Assembly (NCBI GenBank): GCA_963693085.1
Contig: OY856409.1
Coordinates: forward strand, 1,164,296,749-1,164,360,748
Length of the DNA: 64,000 nucleotides
Origin: Alisma plantago-aquatica
Lineage: Eukaryota > Streptophyta > Magnoliopsida > Alismatales > Alismataceae
Direction: 5' to 3'
In this document: one piece after another, positions 23,593-33,220 of the stretch
Numbering within the stretch: the stretch's first letter is position 1
How the letters are laid out: every line of letters begins with the position of its first letter
The notes under the pieces: generated by a model
Databases searched by the model: none
What the model was told of the DNA's origin: nothing
Seen by the model: the letters and a program-made list of their open reading frames with translations, nothing else
Program-made: the position numbers and the translations under genes

Positions 23593-23800
23593 CAGCAGCA
23601 GACGTATTGGTCCCACAAGAGGGCAATGCGTCCCAGTTTGGGACGCATTGCCCTCTTGTGGGACCAATACGTCTGCTGCTGGGACGCATTGCACCAATGA
23701 GTCTCATCCGGGGACACATTGCAGCAATGCGTCCTCATGTACAATGCGTCCTTATGTATGACACATTGCACTAATGCGTCCCCATGCAGGACACATTATT
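23540..23800. repeat. GACGCATTGC array, left end of the MULE
   Basis: About a dozen copies of GCAATGCGTCC or its complement occur in 260 bases of otherwise AT-rich DNA. Later copies near 23700-23790 are decayed to ACACATTGC, consistent with C-to-T loss at CpG. Confidence 0.85.
23583..23691. repeat. Perfect 53-bp palindrome in the MULE left end
   Basis: The arms 23583-23635 and 23639-23691 are exact reverse complements around a 3-base loop. Each arm contains GACGCATTG words and a GTCTGCTGCTGGGAC block. Because it is perfect, open frames appear on both strands here; they are not genes. Confidence 0.95.
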
Positions 23801-24189
23801 TTTTTAAAATATTTTTGCAGTCACTGATATTCTTTCATGGTTATTGATATGTATATTAACAATATTGATTATATTTGTACATTTACAATTCATTCACTTG
23901 TATTTGGATGTCTATAATATACTTAATTATAATAAATTTGTCAATTTTAATAGCTCGTAACATGCATATGGAATATATAAGTGGTATTGCAACCAACATC
24001 AGTTGGTTTCTAATTGATTATATAATAAGAACTTAATAAAAAAAATGAGATAGCAATTAAAAATAAGGTTAAAATATGAACCAACATGACGAGAAAATAA
24101 TACAAAACACACAACAGAACAATATGATAGATCCCACATACAATAGATGTCTTCACAAAGACATGCATACAACACAATACAATATATAA

Positions 24190-26391
24190 AAAACTAAATA
24201 CATCCTCCTCGCCCACGACGTCCTCGCCCACCTCCCTCTACATCTGGCTCCTATGTACAGATGTCATCTGGAGACGCCTGAACTGGGGACAACTGCGTAG
24301 GAGGATGTTGGCGAGCATCATGGTAGAAATGAAAAGGTGGAGGTGGGGTGAGGGGTCTCTGAAAACCATGATAGGATGCATCAGGTGGGGTGCATCTTGA
24401 GAAATTAAACAGAGTAAGTGAATATGTGGCATAAGGTGGTGGTCGGCTCTCATGAATAACTAGTGGTGGGAATGAAGTGTATGGAACATAAGAAGAACTT
24501 GCTCCATTGAAGGATGATGGTTGAGGTGGGGGTGATGAATGAAAAATAAGAACCAGATCCTCCAAAGTATGGGCTTGTATGTCCCCATCCCATGAACTGA
24601 GAAGTGGGAGTGAGCTCGGGAGTAGTAAGTACAGGAGTAGGAGTAGGAGTAGGAGTGGGCTCAAGGGCTGTGGTATGAGTGGGTATGGGATCCCACAGCC
24701 GAGCATAGTCAGGAAGACTGTCAAAGTAAGCCCCATGGATGCTATAGATGTCGTCTCTGATCTGTGTAGGGGCGTTCTCTAAAGCCGCTCGGATCGCCAC
24801 TTGTGTTTGCACATACAAAACAAAGTATGTACACATAATAAAGACCAATTACATATATTACAAATAACAAAGATAAAAATAACAGTTTGTAAAAGAAATA
24901 ATAATGATACTCATAAATTCTTGCTGGTGATAACTTTGCGGGTAGTATATGGATGGAGGCATAGCTAGAGGGGGCACGATGTACTGGGGATGATACTATG
25001 TGTAGTGAACCTGAGGAGTGAAGACTGTATCAGCTGGTGGAGCGGGAACTAAGCTCTCACGTCTATTGTTCCATAGCTGCACCTCCCGCCTATAATGAAG
25101 CAGCCAATCCTCGACTGCATGACCCCTCCCATCTATCCGGCTAAGCTGCGACAGCTCAAGAGTAGGTTGTACTTGAAAAAAGCCGAACTGTCCAAGTACT
25201 CTATCGGGGAAGTGCCACTCCACTATTGTGTAGCACATCAAAAACACTCGTGCCAACCAAACATCACTACCCTCTCTACAAATGGCAGGAAATCTCTCAA
25301 GAACATCAACAGTGTAAGGAGTCAAATTTATTTGTTATTCATATAGACAACATGTATCCTATAAAATGGAGTAAATTACAATTAAATAAAAAATATACCA
25401 TACAAAATGTTAGTAGAGATAAGTAAGTTATACCTGCGAGGGAAAAATCTGGTCAAATGATGAATCGTAAAACTGGACTGTTCCCCTGATAGTGTCACTC
25501 TTTTGGACAAAGGTAGGCCACCTATTAAATTAACAAACTATATTTAGATAAACACTACATAATATTTGGACAAATATAAAAATTAAATGTGTAGATCTTT
25601 ACCTGTAACTCAAGGGAACATCTTCTGGACACTCCCCCAGTGCATAACAATTGAACCTGGGCATCCAATTCCCAACCTCTCCCAACACCACATCTGCAAT
25701 AGACAGACACAACCTGACAGATGGGCAGTTCTCCTGGACCGAGTGGTAGCCTTATACAACTCCCTATATAAGTAAGCTAGAGTTGCAGCACCCCAAGATA
25801 GAGTGCCACAACGTGCAAAATCAGACACACGAGTGAGGTACCTAACATGCACTCTATCCCCGGTACTATCTGGGATAAGGTAACTACCTTAGAAGTAAAG
25901 GAGATATGCTCTGGTGTACCTTGTCCTCAGTTCTTGTTGTTGCTCTTCATCACCCACAATCAGATCCATATCCATAAAGTTCTCACGCAACCAAATCAAG
26001 GAGATATGCCCCTTAGACATCCCATCTGTTGCATCTCCCAAGAAATTCTCACAAGGTGAGACCAAGAAGAAAACTGCCCCTCATTTACACCTATAGGATA
26101 AGAAGCTATAACAGGTGGGTCATCAATCCTAAGACCTAGAAGTACTGTAACATCCTGAAGTGTTACTATCATCTCAAACGAGAGAAATCTAAAAGTATTG
26201 CTAGTAATATTATCCCACCGGTTAACTAATACAGTGATTAAAGTGGGGTCAAGGTGGATAGAGGGTAGCCTATGAACAAGCCTAAAACCAGCCATGGAAA
26301 TATTTTCTAAAACATCCGGGTCAGTAATAGGTCATTGTGCCAACATGATGTGGTGCTGAGAGAGTCGAAAGTTTGCTTGTCTAGGAGCCAT
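24190..26391 (-). pseudogene. Plant mobile domain (MAIN-like) pseudogene inside the MULE
   Basis: The start is taken at 26391 (MAPRQANFRLS). The PMD family is recognised by LVNRWDNITSNTF, FEMIVTLQDVTVLLGLRID, the downstream TSDGDRVH-like SGDRV region, LSWGAATLAYLYRELY, LQMWCWERLG, WPTFVQKSD and WLARVFLMCYTIVEWHFPDR. Exon pieces lie near 25996-26391, 25610-25995, about 25438-25520, 24996-25325 and 24190-24800, separated by AT-rich introns. The C-terminus has a PTPTPTP run and ends in a Gly-Arg-rich tail. Host relatives (MAIN, MAIL1) act in gene silencing and meristem maintenance. Transposon-borne copies are known in plants, with unclear roles. Breaks: TGA at 26332-26334, a frameshift near 26010, a stop near 25882, TAG after QVHYT. 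Confidence 0.85.
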
Positions 26392-26562
26392 ATCAATGAA
26401 AAGTGCAAATATTACATTAAATAAAAAGTGTAAATATTGTACAACATATAAGTTTGTCAAGATTTTTCATTAGATAAGATGAAATTAATTCAAATACATG
26501 AACTACCAAATAATATTAAAATACAACATGAACTACTAAAAGAGAAATATTAAAATAATTAG

Positions 26563-26955
26563 TTACTGCATTTGATTCAATATCTCATCTAGAGGTTCAT
26601 CAAATGGCCACATTTGATGTACAACTCGATGTATCTCTAGATGTGATACAGCTAACTAGTTTTTAACTCGTTCATTGATTGGCATTACTTTCTATTTCGT
26701 GTGATACCAATACCAACCAGGTAGCTCAAGAAGTTCTTCATACATGTAAAACATTTGCTTTAAAAATTGCCAATAAAATTTTGCTTGTTCTTTTGTCACT
26801 ATAAATCCTAACTTGTTGTACAACAAATCTGGTACGCCATTCCAATCATCATCCAATAGAGTTTGATGAGCCATTTTCCCCTATAGGCACTTTGTAGCTA
26901 TTATTTGGATTAACTCTACGGGCATGTGAAATGTCCATGTCCTTCGATAAGCCAT
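26563..26955 (-). pseudogene. Myb/SANT-like DNA-binding unit between mudrA and PMD
   Basis: Read from ATG at 26955 to TAA at 26563, the frame is 130 codons with three internal TAG stops. It shows LGFIVTKEQAKFYWQFLKQM, then YEELLELPGWYW, then HQMWPFDEPLDEIL. This is the layout of the Myb/SANT-like family: T-x-x-Q-x-K-x-x-W/F-x-x-L-K, L-x-x-x-G-x-x-W, and a C-terminal F/Y-D-E-L-x-x-I-F/L. That family includes the accessory DNA-binding proteins of PIF/Harbinger elements and many host proteins (known). Size and position suggest a separate small gene or a lost exon of the transposase or PMD gene. Assignment is by pattern only. Confidence 0.55.
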
Positions 26956-26974
26956 CTATAAAAAAACCCATTAT

Positions 26975-27178
26975 AAATTCATTCTTTTAGTGAAATTGCA
27001 AACATTACATGACGTGATTAAATTGTAATCATTACATGACTTAAGTAAATTGAAATTGCTAACATTACATGATGTGATTAAATTGAAATTACAAACATTA
27101 CATGACTTGAACAGACTAAAATTGCAAGCATTACATGCCTTGAGTAAATTGAAATAGCAAACATTACATGACCAGACA
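26975..27178. repeat. Short tandem repeats between the MULE coding units
   Basis: About six diverged copies of a 34-37-base unit built around CATTACATGA...TTGAGTAAATTGAAAT lie just downstream of the mudrA end. They probably form an intergenic spacer or terminator region of the transposase unit. Confidence 0.75.
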
Positions 27179-27180
27179 TC

Positions 27181-29775
27181 ATATTACATTAGGACAAGTG
27201 CATCTATTATGGCCCCTTCTGCCACACTTATGACATTGATATGTATACTGATTTGGATCAACATCTATAGTTGAAGGCCATTTCTTTTTCATTGGTCTTC
27301 CAGCTTGCCTTCATTGCCTAGGGGGTAATAAGGGATAAATACATCTACTTTCATCAAATTGAGGCCAATACCTCTTGTCGGGAATACTATAAAATTCAGT
27401 TCTATATGTGTTTAGATAAGCCTCATTTGTATAATATGCGCTCACAAGTGCAACAAGATCCCAATTGACAGAGTCTGCAGCTACCTAAACATGAGAACAT
27501 GGATAATGCCATTATTGTGGAAAACCACAACTGCATTGACTGCCACCATTTGGACACACTATTACTTGAAATTTATGTCCATCCATGTCACCAACAAGCC
27601 ATTCATCATTGTTCACATGGATGTGTATTGTCAGTTTTATTGCAACCTCTCGAACATTATAAAGCTTATCATGAACCCTCAAGGGCCATTTCAGTCCATC
27701 TTGTGCACATTTATTTGCGAGATTACGCCTCTCCAGCCACATTGTCATGGAGTGATAGTATGTGGCAACAATTAACACCTATATTGGCAAACCTCTAACA
27801 CCTTTTAAGACTCCATTACACCCTTCAATACGATTGCTAGTCAATGACCCATACCTGCAACCTCTGTCATATGCGAGAGACCAAAGTACTGGATTTTGGA
27901 CTAATAAATACACTTTCACTGCTGGTTCTATGGTTTCTATAACAGTCATATGACAATCAAATTCATGTGTATCAGTTGTGGATCCCACCTTCCACAAAAG
28001 CTCCATCAACTCTTGGGACTTGAACTGCTTATGGAAGTTCTCCCAAAGATGTCGAAGACAATAACGATGTTGAGCCCAATCAAATTTTGATTCAAGTGCT
28101 GGAAAAATCCCACTCATTCGATCAGAAATAATACACAAGTCTGTACATTGTGGAATGATTAGAATATAAGTTTGTAGACAACCAAAAAATCACTCCCAGG
28201 AGTCCTTATTTTCTTTCTCGACAACAACAAAAGCAAGTGAAAACATACCATTATCAGCATCTATGCCACATGCAATGAGAAATATGCCAGTATATTTTCC
28301 TGTTAAAAATGTGCCATCAACAGTAAGAACATGCCTGCAATAGACCCAACCCCTCATAGCTGGACCAAATGCCCAAAACACCAGCTTGAATCTATGAGTG
28401 CCTTCAGTTTGAAGGGTATAATCATCAATAAGGTGGGCATACATAGTTCTTGGAATATATTGTGTCAGAGATATCAAGAACGACAACAAACTATGATATG
28501 ATGATTCCCAGTCTCCGAATATTTTACAGACAACCTTCCTCCTCGCTAGATATGCCTTCTTGTAAGATATAAGGAGCATTATTCATCATTCACCTTGTCA
28601 CGAATTTCTCGTGTCGACATATCCAATTGTGATACTAGGATTGACATTATCATTCGAGCAATATAATATGTTGTGACTTGGTAATGATCATGATTCATAA
28701 CAATTAATTCACAATTGTGGCCTGCTTCACAACATTTTATCTTCCACATGCCACCTGCTCTTTTGGACTGGCAAGCGATCAATCTCCAAGGACATCGTTG
28801 ATCATGGATACAAACAAGTTTAAGATGATGATTATTTGAGCGTAATGTACGTTACTGAACATTCTTTTGTATCGACCATTTTTGGAGTGTCTCATCCAGT
28901 ACAACTTTAGATACAAATAAAGCACCTTCATATATAACAGTGCTGGAAGGATTGTAATTGAGACAGAATTCATGACGAAAATCTTCCACCCAGTCATCAT
29001 CTTAAAAAGCTTCATAGTTGGAATCAATGTGTTCATGTTGGGGCCATTGGTTGTCAAATATGGATGGAATAGAGCTCAATGCTGCAATAGAGTCAGGGAT
29101 TGGATGTGTCTGCTCATCATCAGTTTCAGTCAGTGACTCCTCCTCAGGTGGTTCACTATTATTACCACCTTCAATATCACTATTGTTATCACCTTCGTGA
29201 TCACTATCATTATCACCTTCATGATCACTATCATTATCTCCCTCGTCAACCTCAACACCAATATTCTCAGTAGTAAGATTTTGAGAGAATTGAGGTGGCT
29301 GACTCCATTCAGCAGTTTAATAACTTTGAGAGAATTGAGGTTGTTGACTCCATTCAACAGTTAAATGACTAAGAGAGAATTGAGGTGGTGGACTCCATAA
29401 ATGATTGTGAGGGAATTGAGATTGAAATTGATTCAATAGACCCATGAAACAAGGCTGTTGGTGGATAGATATTTTTTTAAGAAACACATCAATATATGCA
29501 TCAGCTGAAAGTGATAATAAGGTTCTATATGCATCATCATCATCATCAACTTGTACGATCATATGATTTTCTCCAGGGAAAAGATATGATATTTTGATAG
29601 AGAAGTGGTTGAGATTGATGTCAAGTGTTGTATAGATATATGATTTTAGTTCAGATAGGGTATTAATAAGTGAAATGTTTATGGGTCTAACATACCGACT
29701 AGAATAAGACCCATAAGAGAGAAATTGACCATCATATCACATCTTGACAATTTGTAAATTTGAACTAGATGCCAT
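27181..29775 (-). pseudogene. mudrA-like: mudrA-type transposase pseudogene of the MULE
   Basis: From ATG at 29775 (MASSSNLQ) the translation shows, in order: a PB1-like N-terminal domain (VRPINISLINTLSELK), an acidic repeat of GDNDSDHE, and a MuDR DNA-binding region (LDETLQKWSIQ, HDQRCPWRLIACQ). The MULE DDE core follows, with VDGTFLTGKYTG carrying the first Asp, CIISDRMSGI the second, HRYCLRHLWENF the C-x2-H, and SNRIEGCNG the Glu. Then come a SWIM finger (CSCGFPQ, PCSHV) and a CCHC knuckle (CHKCGRRGHNRCTC). Stops or shifts lie at 29737, 29002, 28852, about 28578, 28190, 27779, 27512 and 27485. Catalytic positions are preserved but the frame is dead. Confidence 0.92.
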
Positions 29776-30262
29776 GTTCCTATCATTGAAAAATAATAAT
29801 TCATATTTTAGAACATTATATTAACATGAATTAATATTTTAGAACAGTGACATCATTTTTAAAAAGGTAGTTAAGATTTTAGAACAATAATTTTGAATTT
29901 GGAATTAAATTTATTTTACTACTTTTTCTATAACATTAACATTTTAGAACAACAATTCTACTATTTTTTAGTAACATTAACATTTCTAGTCAACAACAAT
30001 TTTTCTATTTTTTCAGTAACATTAATATTTCAGAATAACAATTTTGCTATTTTTTCAGTAACATTAACATTTCAGAACAATAATTTTGCAATTCCGAACA
30101 ATAAATTTTCAGGTATTAATTAACCTTCAATTGTCATTTTCTACATCATTATTTCAGTAATGTGGAATTAAGGAGAAGCAATACAATTATTTCAGTTGTA
30201 ATATTACATACTAATGTTAAGTTCTAGTTTTAGAAATTAAAATTTTGGTAGAAAAAATACCT
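29776..30262 (-). other. Probable 5' UTR intron of the mudrA gene, with tandem AT-rich repeats
   Basis: On the minus strand a donor (ATTTGAG then GTATTT, near 30260) and an acceptor (GATAG then GAACATGGCA, near 29783) bracket AT-rich DNA just before the start codon. Within it, about 29830-30110, a 40-46-base unit built on TTTCAGTAACATTAACATTT repeats about five times. Splice sites are inferred. Confidence 0.5.
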
Positions 30263-30501
30263 CAAATGGAGAGTTCTCCCTTGTCAATCAAAGAATACGA
30301 GAAGAGAAAGAAGAGCAGCAGTAGAATCGCGTCCAAGCAGTAGAAGAAGCGAAGAAGATAGCAGCTCCAAGATCGCCTGAAATAAGCTAGAAATCGCCTC
30401 CAAGCAGTAGAAATCTGAGCAAGAACTTTAGAGCAATGAGAATTGAGAGCAGGGTAAGGAAATGAAGAATTATGTGAGTTTGAGGGGCTGATTTCGCTCA
30501 A

Positions 30502-30509
30502 TATTTATA
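30502..30509 (-). promoter_or_regulatory. TATA box of the MULE minus-strand transcript
   Basis: The minus strand reads TATAAATA in the context GCTCTGCTATAAATATTGAG, inside the right end of the element and followed by a pyrimidine-rich leader. It points toward mudrA, about 730 bases upstream of its ATG. Confidence 0.6.
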
Positions 30510-30720
30510 GCAGAGCAATGTGTCCCGGTTGGGGACGCATTGCCCACGTGACAAAATTTAGCCGTTGGGGCGTCTTCACGCGCGACACATTGGCTCCACA
30601 AGAGAGTAATGCGTCCATATTCGGGACGCATTGCCCTCCTGTGGGGTCAATGCGTCCCGAATCGGGATGCATTGCCTCGCAAGAGAGCAATGCGTCTCAG
30701 AAGGTGACGCATTGCTCCTT
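30510..30720. repeat. GACGCATTGC array, right end of the MULE
   Basis: Six or more copies of GACGCATTGC or its complement occur in 200 bases, better preserved than in the left array. It lies between the TATA box and the terminal repeat, so it may be the promoter-proximal binding region. Confidence 0.8.
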
Positions 30721-30805
30721 AAATGTGCCATTTTGGATAATAAGTTCAAGAACGCGTCATTTAGGGAATAAAATATGACAAATGTGCCATTTTGATTTTT
30801 AGGCC
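30666..30805. repeat. MULE right terminal inverted repeat
   Basis: It ends TTTTGATTTTTAGGCC at 30805. Its reverse complement matches 23453-23592. Confidence 0.9.
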
Positions 30806-31048
30806 CTTGACAAATACATCTGCTGTCACGTCTTGGCCTAGAGTACTAAGAAATAGACCACGAGTGCTGAGCGGCCACAGCGATAGGAATCGCCGGGAGA
30901 CAGTGCCCGTCCTGGCTGCTTGATTATGATACATGCGGGATAGGATCGAGCTGACAAGTTCGTCCAGCAATCTACTGAAATGGTCATCGGAATCACCAGG
31001 AGTTGACGACGACAACCCTGATTCACCTGGTTCTGCAGTTTGCAACAT
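30806..31048 (-). pseudogene. F-box/LRR/FBD pseudogene, F-box exon
   Basis: From ATG at 31048 the frame encodes about 25 Ser-rich residues, then an F-box: DHFSRLLDELVSSILSRM, then AARTGTVSRRFLSLWPL. The usual F-box core is D-x-I/L-S-x-L-P-D-E-L-x-x-x-I-L-S and V-L-S-R-R-W; here Leu replaces the normal Pro and Phe the Trp. The F-box binds SKP1 in SCF ligases (known). The exon is cut at 30806 by the MULE. Joining across the insertion after removing one target duplication puts the F-box and LRR parts in different frames, so an additional frameshift exists near the junction. The first nine bases, 30806-30814, are the right target duplication. Confidence 0.8.
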
Positions 31049-31702
31049 ACTTGCGACGGTGATCGATGGATTTCACTCTGGAACAATACTGTCGTCCGTC
31101 AAAGCCCCTAGGATTTGCTGTTACTAATTAGACAAGGAGCAGGCTGCACCTTATGTTAGATGTTGCCACCTGTTATATGAATAAAATTCCAACCCTAGCA
31201 TTCAATGGGCAGGGACACGTGTGAATTGATAGGAAAAGGAGTAGGCTGCTCCTACTAAAAGAAGGAACAGCAAATCTGGACTCCCCGTCAAAGTAGAGTA
31301 GGTGACAGCGAGCGACGGTATCCTGGTAAATCAAGGAAAATTCTACACACCTTTTCGTGCACCCGTAACGGGAATGTCATTTAGGGTTTCCGTTGCATTT
31401 ATTTCAATGCGTTTGGGAATAATAGAAAAGCAAGACTGATCGACAACCCCACGCACTGATTATTAAATATGTAATTGGGCGTGAGGCGGAATTCGTTTGC
31501 CCCAGCGGACATATCATATATAACTACCGCAAAATAAACTGATCCTCTGATTTTGCTTTGGTATGGTTGCCCCCTCTCCCTCCCACTCTTATGTATCCAT
31601 TGGCAACACCATTGTATTCGGTGGCCCATCACATATGACTCATCGTAACAATTTTTAATGGTGAAAAATTAACGGCCGGTAGAGTTTGTCAATTGCTCTA
31701 GA
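31049..31702 (-). other. Upstream region of the F-box pseudogene
   Basis: No coding region is recognised. It should include the F-box promoter on the minus strand. No TATA box could be singled out with confidence. Confidence 0.3.
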
Positions 31703-31710
31703 CAGAAAAT

Positions 31711-32617
31711 TAGGATTGTCAAAAATTGTCTAAACCTGTGAACCTAGTTGTGTGCGACCCGCAAAAAATTGGGTCTGAGTTTCAATTGTGACATTCCGGA
31801 TCGGTTCTGGGTTTATGATTATGTGTCTGAATCTAAACCGGGTCGGTTCTAAGTTTAGAAATCGGACAAAATCAGGTTCTAAATAGTAATTTATATAGAT
31901 ATATTTATGGGATGAATGTTATATTTTGAAATGATATATGTGTTGCTTTGATATAATATAGTGATAATACAACATACTGTAGTTATTTGATGTAAAAATG
32001 GGTTATTTTTTAATAGTATTGTGATATTCATGTCCGTTAGAATTTACTTATGTGTTAATAACATAGATGATTCCTTTTTTAGATGTTGTTCTGATGTGGT
32101 ATAAATATTATTTTGGTTGGTAATAGTCATCTCAATTGGTTTGATTGGATATACTTTGATGTGAACATTTGTTGTATGATTTAGGTGATGTTGCAACAAT
32201 CTTGATTTGATGCATGTGTTGTTTTAGTATGATATATGTGATGTTACAATTTTGTTGAGATTTTCTTGTATTTTGGCGAATTAATGTTCTAATTTTGGTA
32301 TTATTTTCTCTAATAAAAGAAAAGAAAATTAATATTATTATTTTTAATATTGTATCATCATTGACATCTTTGGTAGTTTATTTGACACAACAAAATTATT
32401 TATAATTGTGTAGGTAATTTTATCCAATTTTTTTTCTTCTAAAAAATCTTCTTCAAATCCGAGTTTGGGTTTGGTTTTGAGTTTAGATTTTTGAATCCGG
32501 GTTGAGAGGTATGAGTAAAATCCGGGTCCAAGTTCAAGTATGGATTTGGTAGTCAAACAATTTGTATAAGAGTTTTTGACCCAGAATCAACCCGAATCTA
32601 ATTTTTTGACACCCCTA
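31711..32617 (+). mobile_element. Non-autonomous hAT-type element, copy A (907 bp)
   Basis: It starts TAGGATTGTCAAAAA and ends TTTTTTGACACCCCTA, so the mirrored ends follow TAGGxxTGTCAAAA. Flanking 8-mers are CAGAAAAT (31703-31710) and CAGAAAAC (32618-32625), a 7-of-8 match to an 8-bp target duplication. TAGGG...TGTCAAA ends and 8-bp duplications are typical of the hAT superfamily. There is no transposase; subterminal regions hold CCGGGTCGGTTCT-like words. A related copy lies inverted at 33221-34136. Confidence 0.88.
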
Positions 32618-32625
32618 CAGAAAAC

Positions 32626-33212
32626 ACAATATAAAATGAGAGAGGTGGGTAACCGTGTGTTTGGCAACGCAATTGGTAGCGATTAATCCGCTGCCCGTGG
32701 TTGTCCATCACTTCCCGAGCAATCATCACCGCTTTACCAAACGAAACATTAATACTACTAACTTAAATAAAAATAGCAAAAAGAAAATAATTTCTTTTAC
32801 AAACCCGTTTCTTATACCAATGACGCAAAAATAAATGTAAGAAAATCATTTCTTTTGCAAATCTATTTCCCTTCTTATATCAATCATGCTTTTCATTTTA
32901 TTCCGATCTTTTGGTCTAAGTTGACTAAAAGCGTAAAACTCGAGACAAGGATAGACAAAGATAAAGGAATAAAAGGAGAGGAAACTTTTCATATTTAAGA
33001 GAAAGGAGAGAGAAAAGACGAGAAAGAAAGAAAGAGGAATGGGAGGAGAAATGGGAGAATTAACGCTGTCAATTAATTATTTAATAAAAAGAACAACGAA
33101 AGAGAGGCTGGATGAGGAACTGTAATCCACATAACGAGTTGATATTACAGTTAAAAAGTTGTATATGCATTCTTAAAATAAAAATAGGATTTAAATATAC
33201 TATTTTGTGTTA
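32626..33212. other. Spacer between the two hAT-type elements
   Basis: No gene. It includes an A/G-rich run near 32950-33110 (AGAGAAAGGAGAGAGAAAAG). Confidence 0.5.
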
Positions 33213-33220
33213 TTTTTACT

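Larger units (their letters stand above)
23453..30805 (-). mobile_element. Mutator-like element carrying mudrA, Myb/SANT-like and PMD units
   Basis: Both ends begin GGCC and share an imperfect terminal inverted repeat of about 140 bp (23453-23592 against 30666-30805), including CACATTTGTCATATTTTATT. The 7353-bp element is flanked by perfect 9-bp duplications. On the minus strand, in order, it has a TATA box, a leader with a probable intron, a mudrA transposase pseudogene, a 130-codon Myb/SANT-like pseudogene and a PMD (MAIN-like) pseudogene. CpG-rich arrays of GACGCATTGC lie next to both ends. It interrupts the F-box gene. All three units contain in-frame stops, so it is not autonomous now. 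Confidence 0.95.

Noticed and set aside
23487..23774. Seven overlapping open frames of 60-94 codons on both strands.
   Set aside because: They are by-products of the perfect palindrome and the GACGCATTGC array, whose low complexity avoids stops.
26975..27178. CRISPR-like regular repeats.
   Set aside because: Plant DNA; repeats are diverged, AT-rich and tandem, with no unique spacers.
28779..29057. A 92-codon minus-strand frame within the MULE read as a separate protein.
   Set aside because: It is the wrong frame; the neighbouring frame continues the mudrA DNA-binding region with stops at 29002 and 28852.
32640..32760. A possible small MITE with GTGTTTGG and CCAAACGAAAC ends between the two hAT copies.
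   Set aside because: The ends are short and imperfect and no target duplication could be shown.
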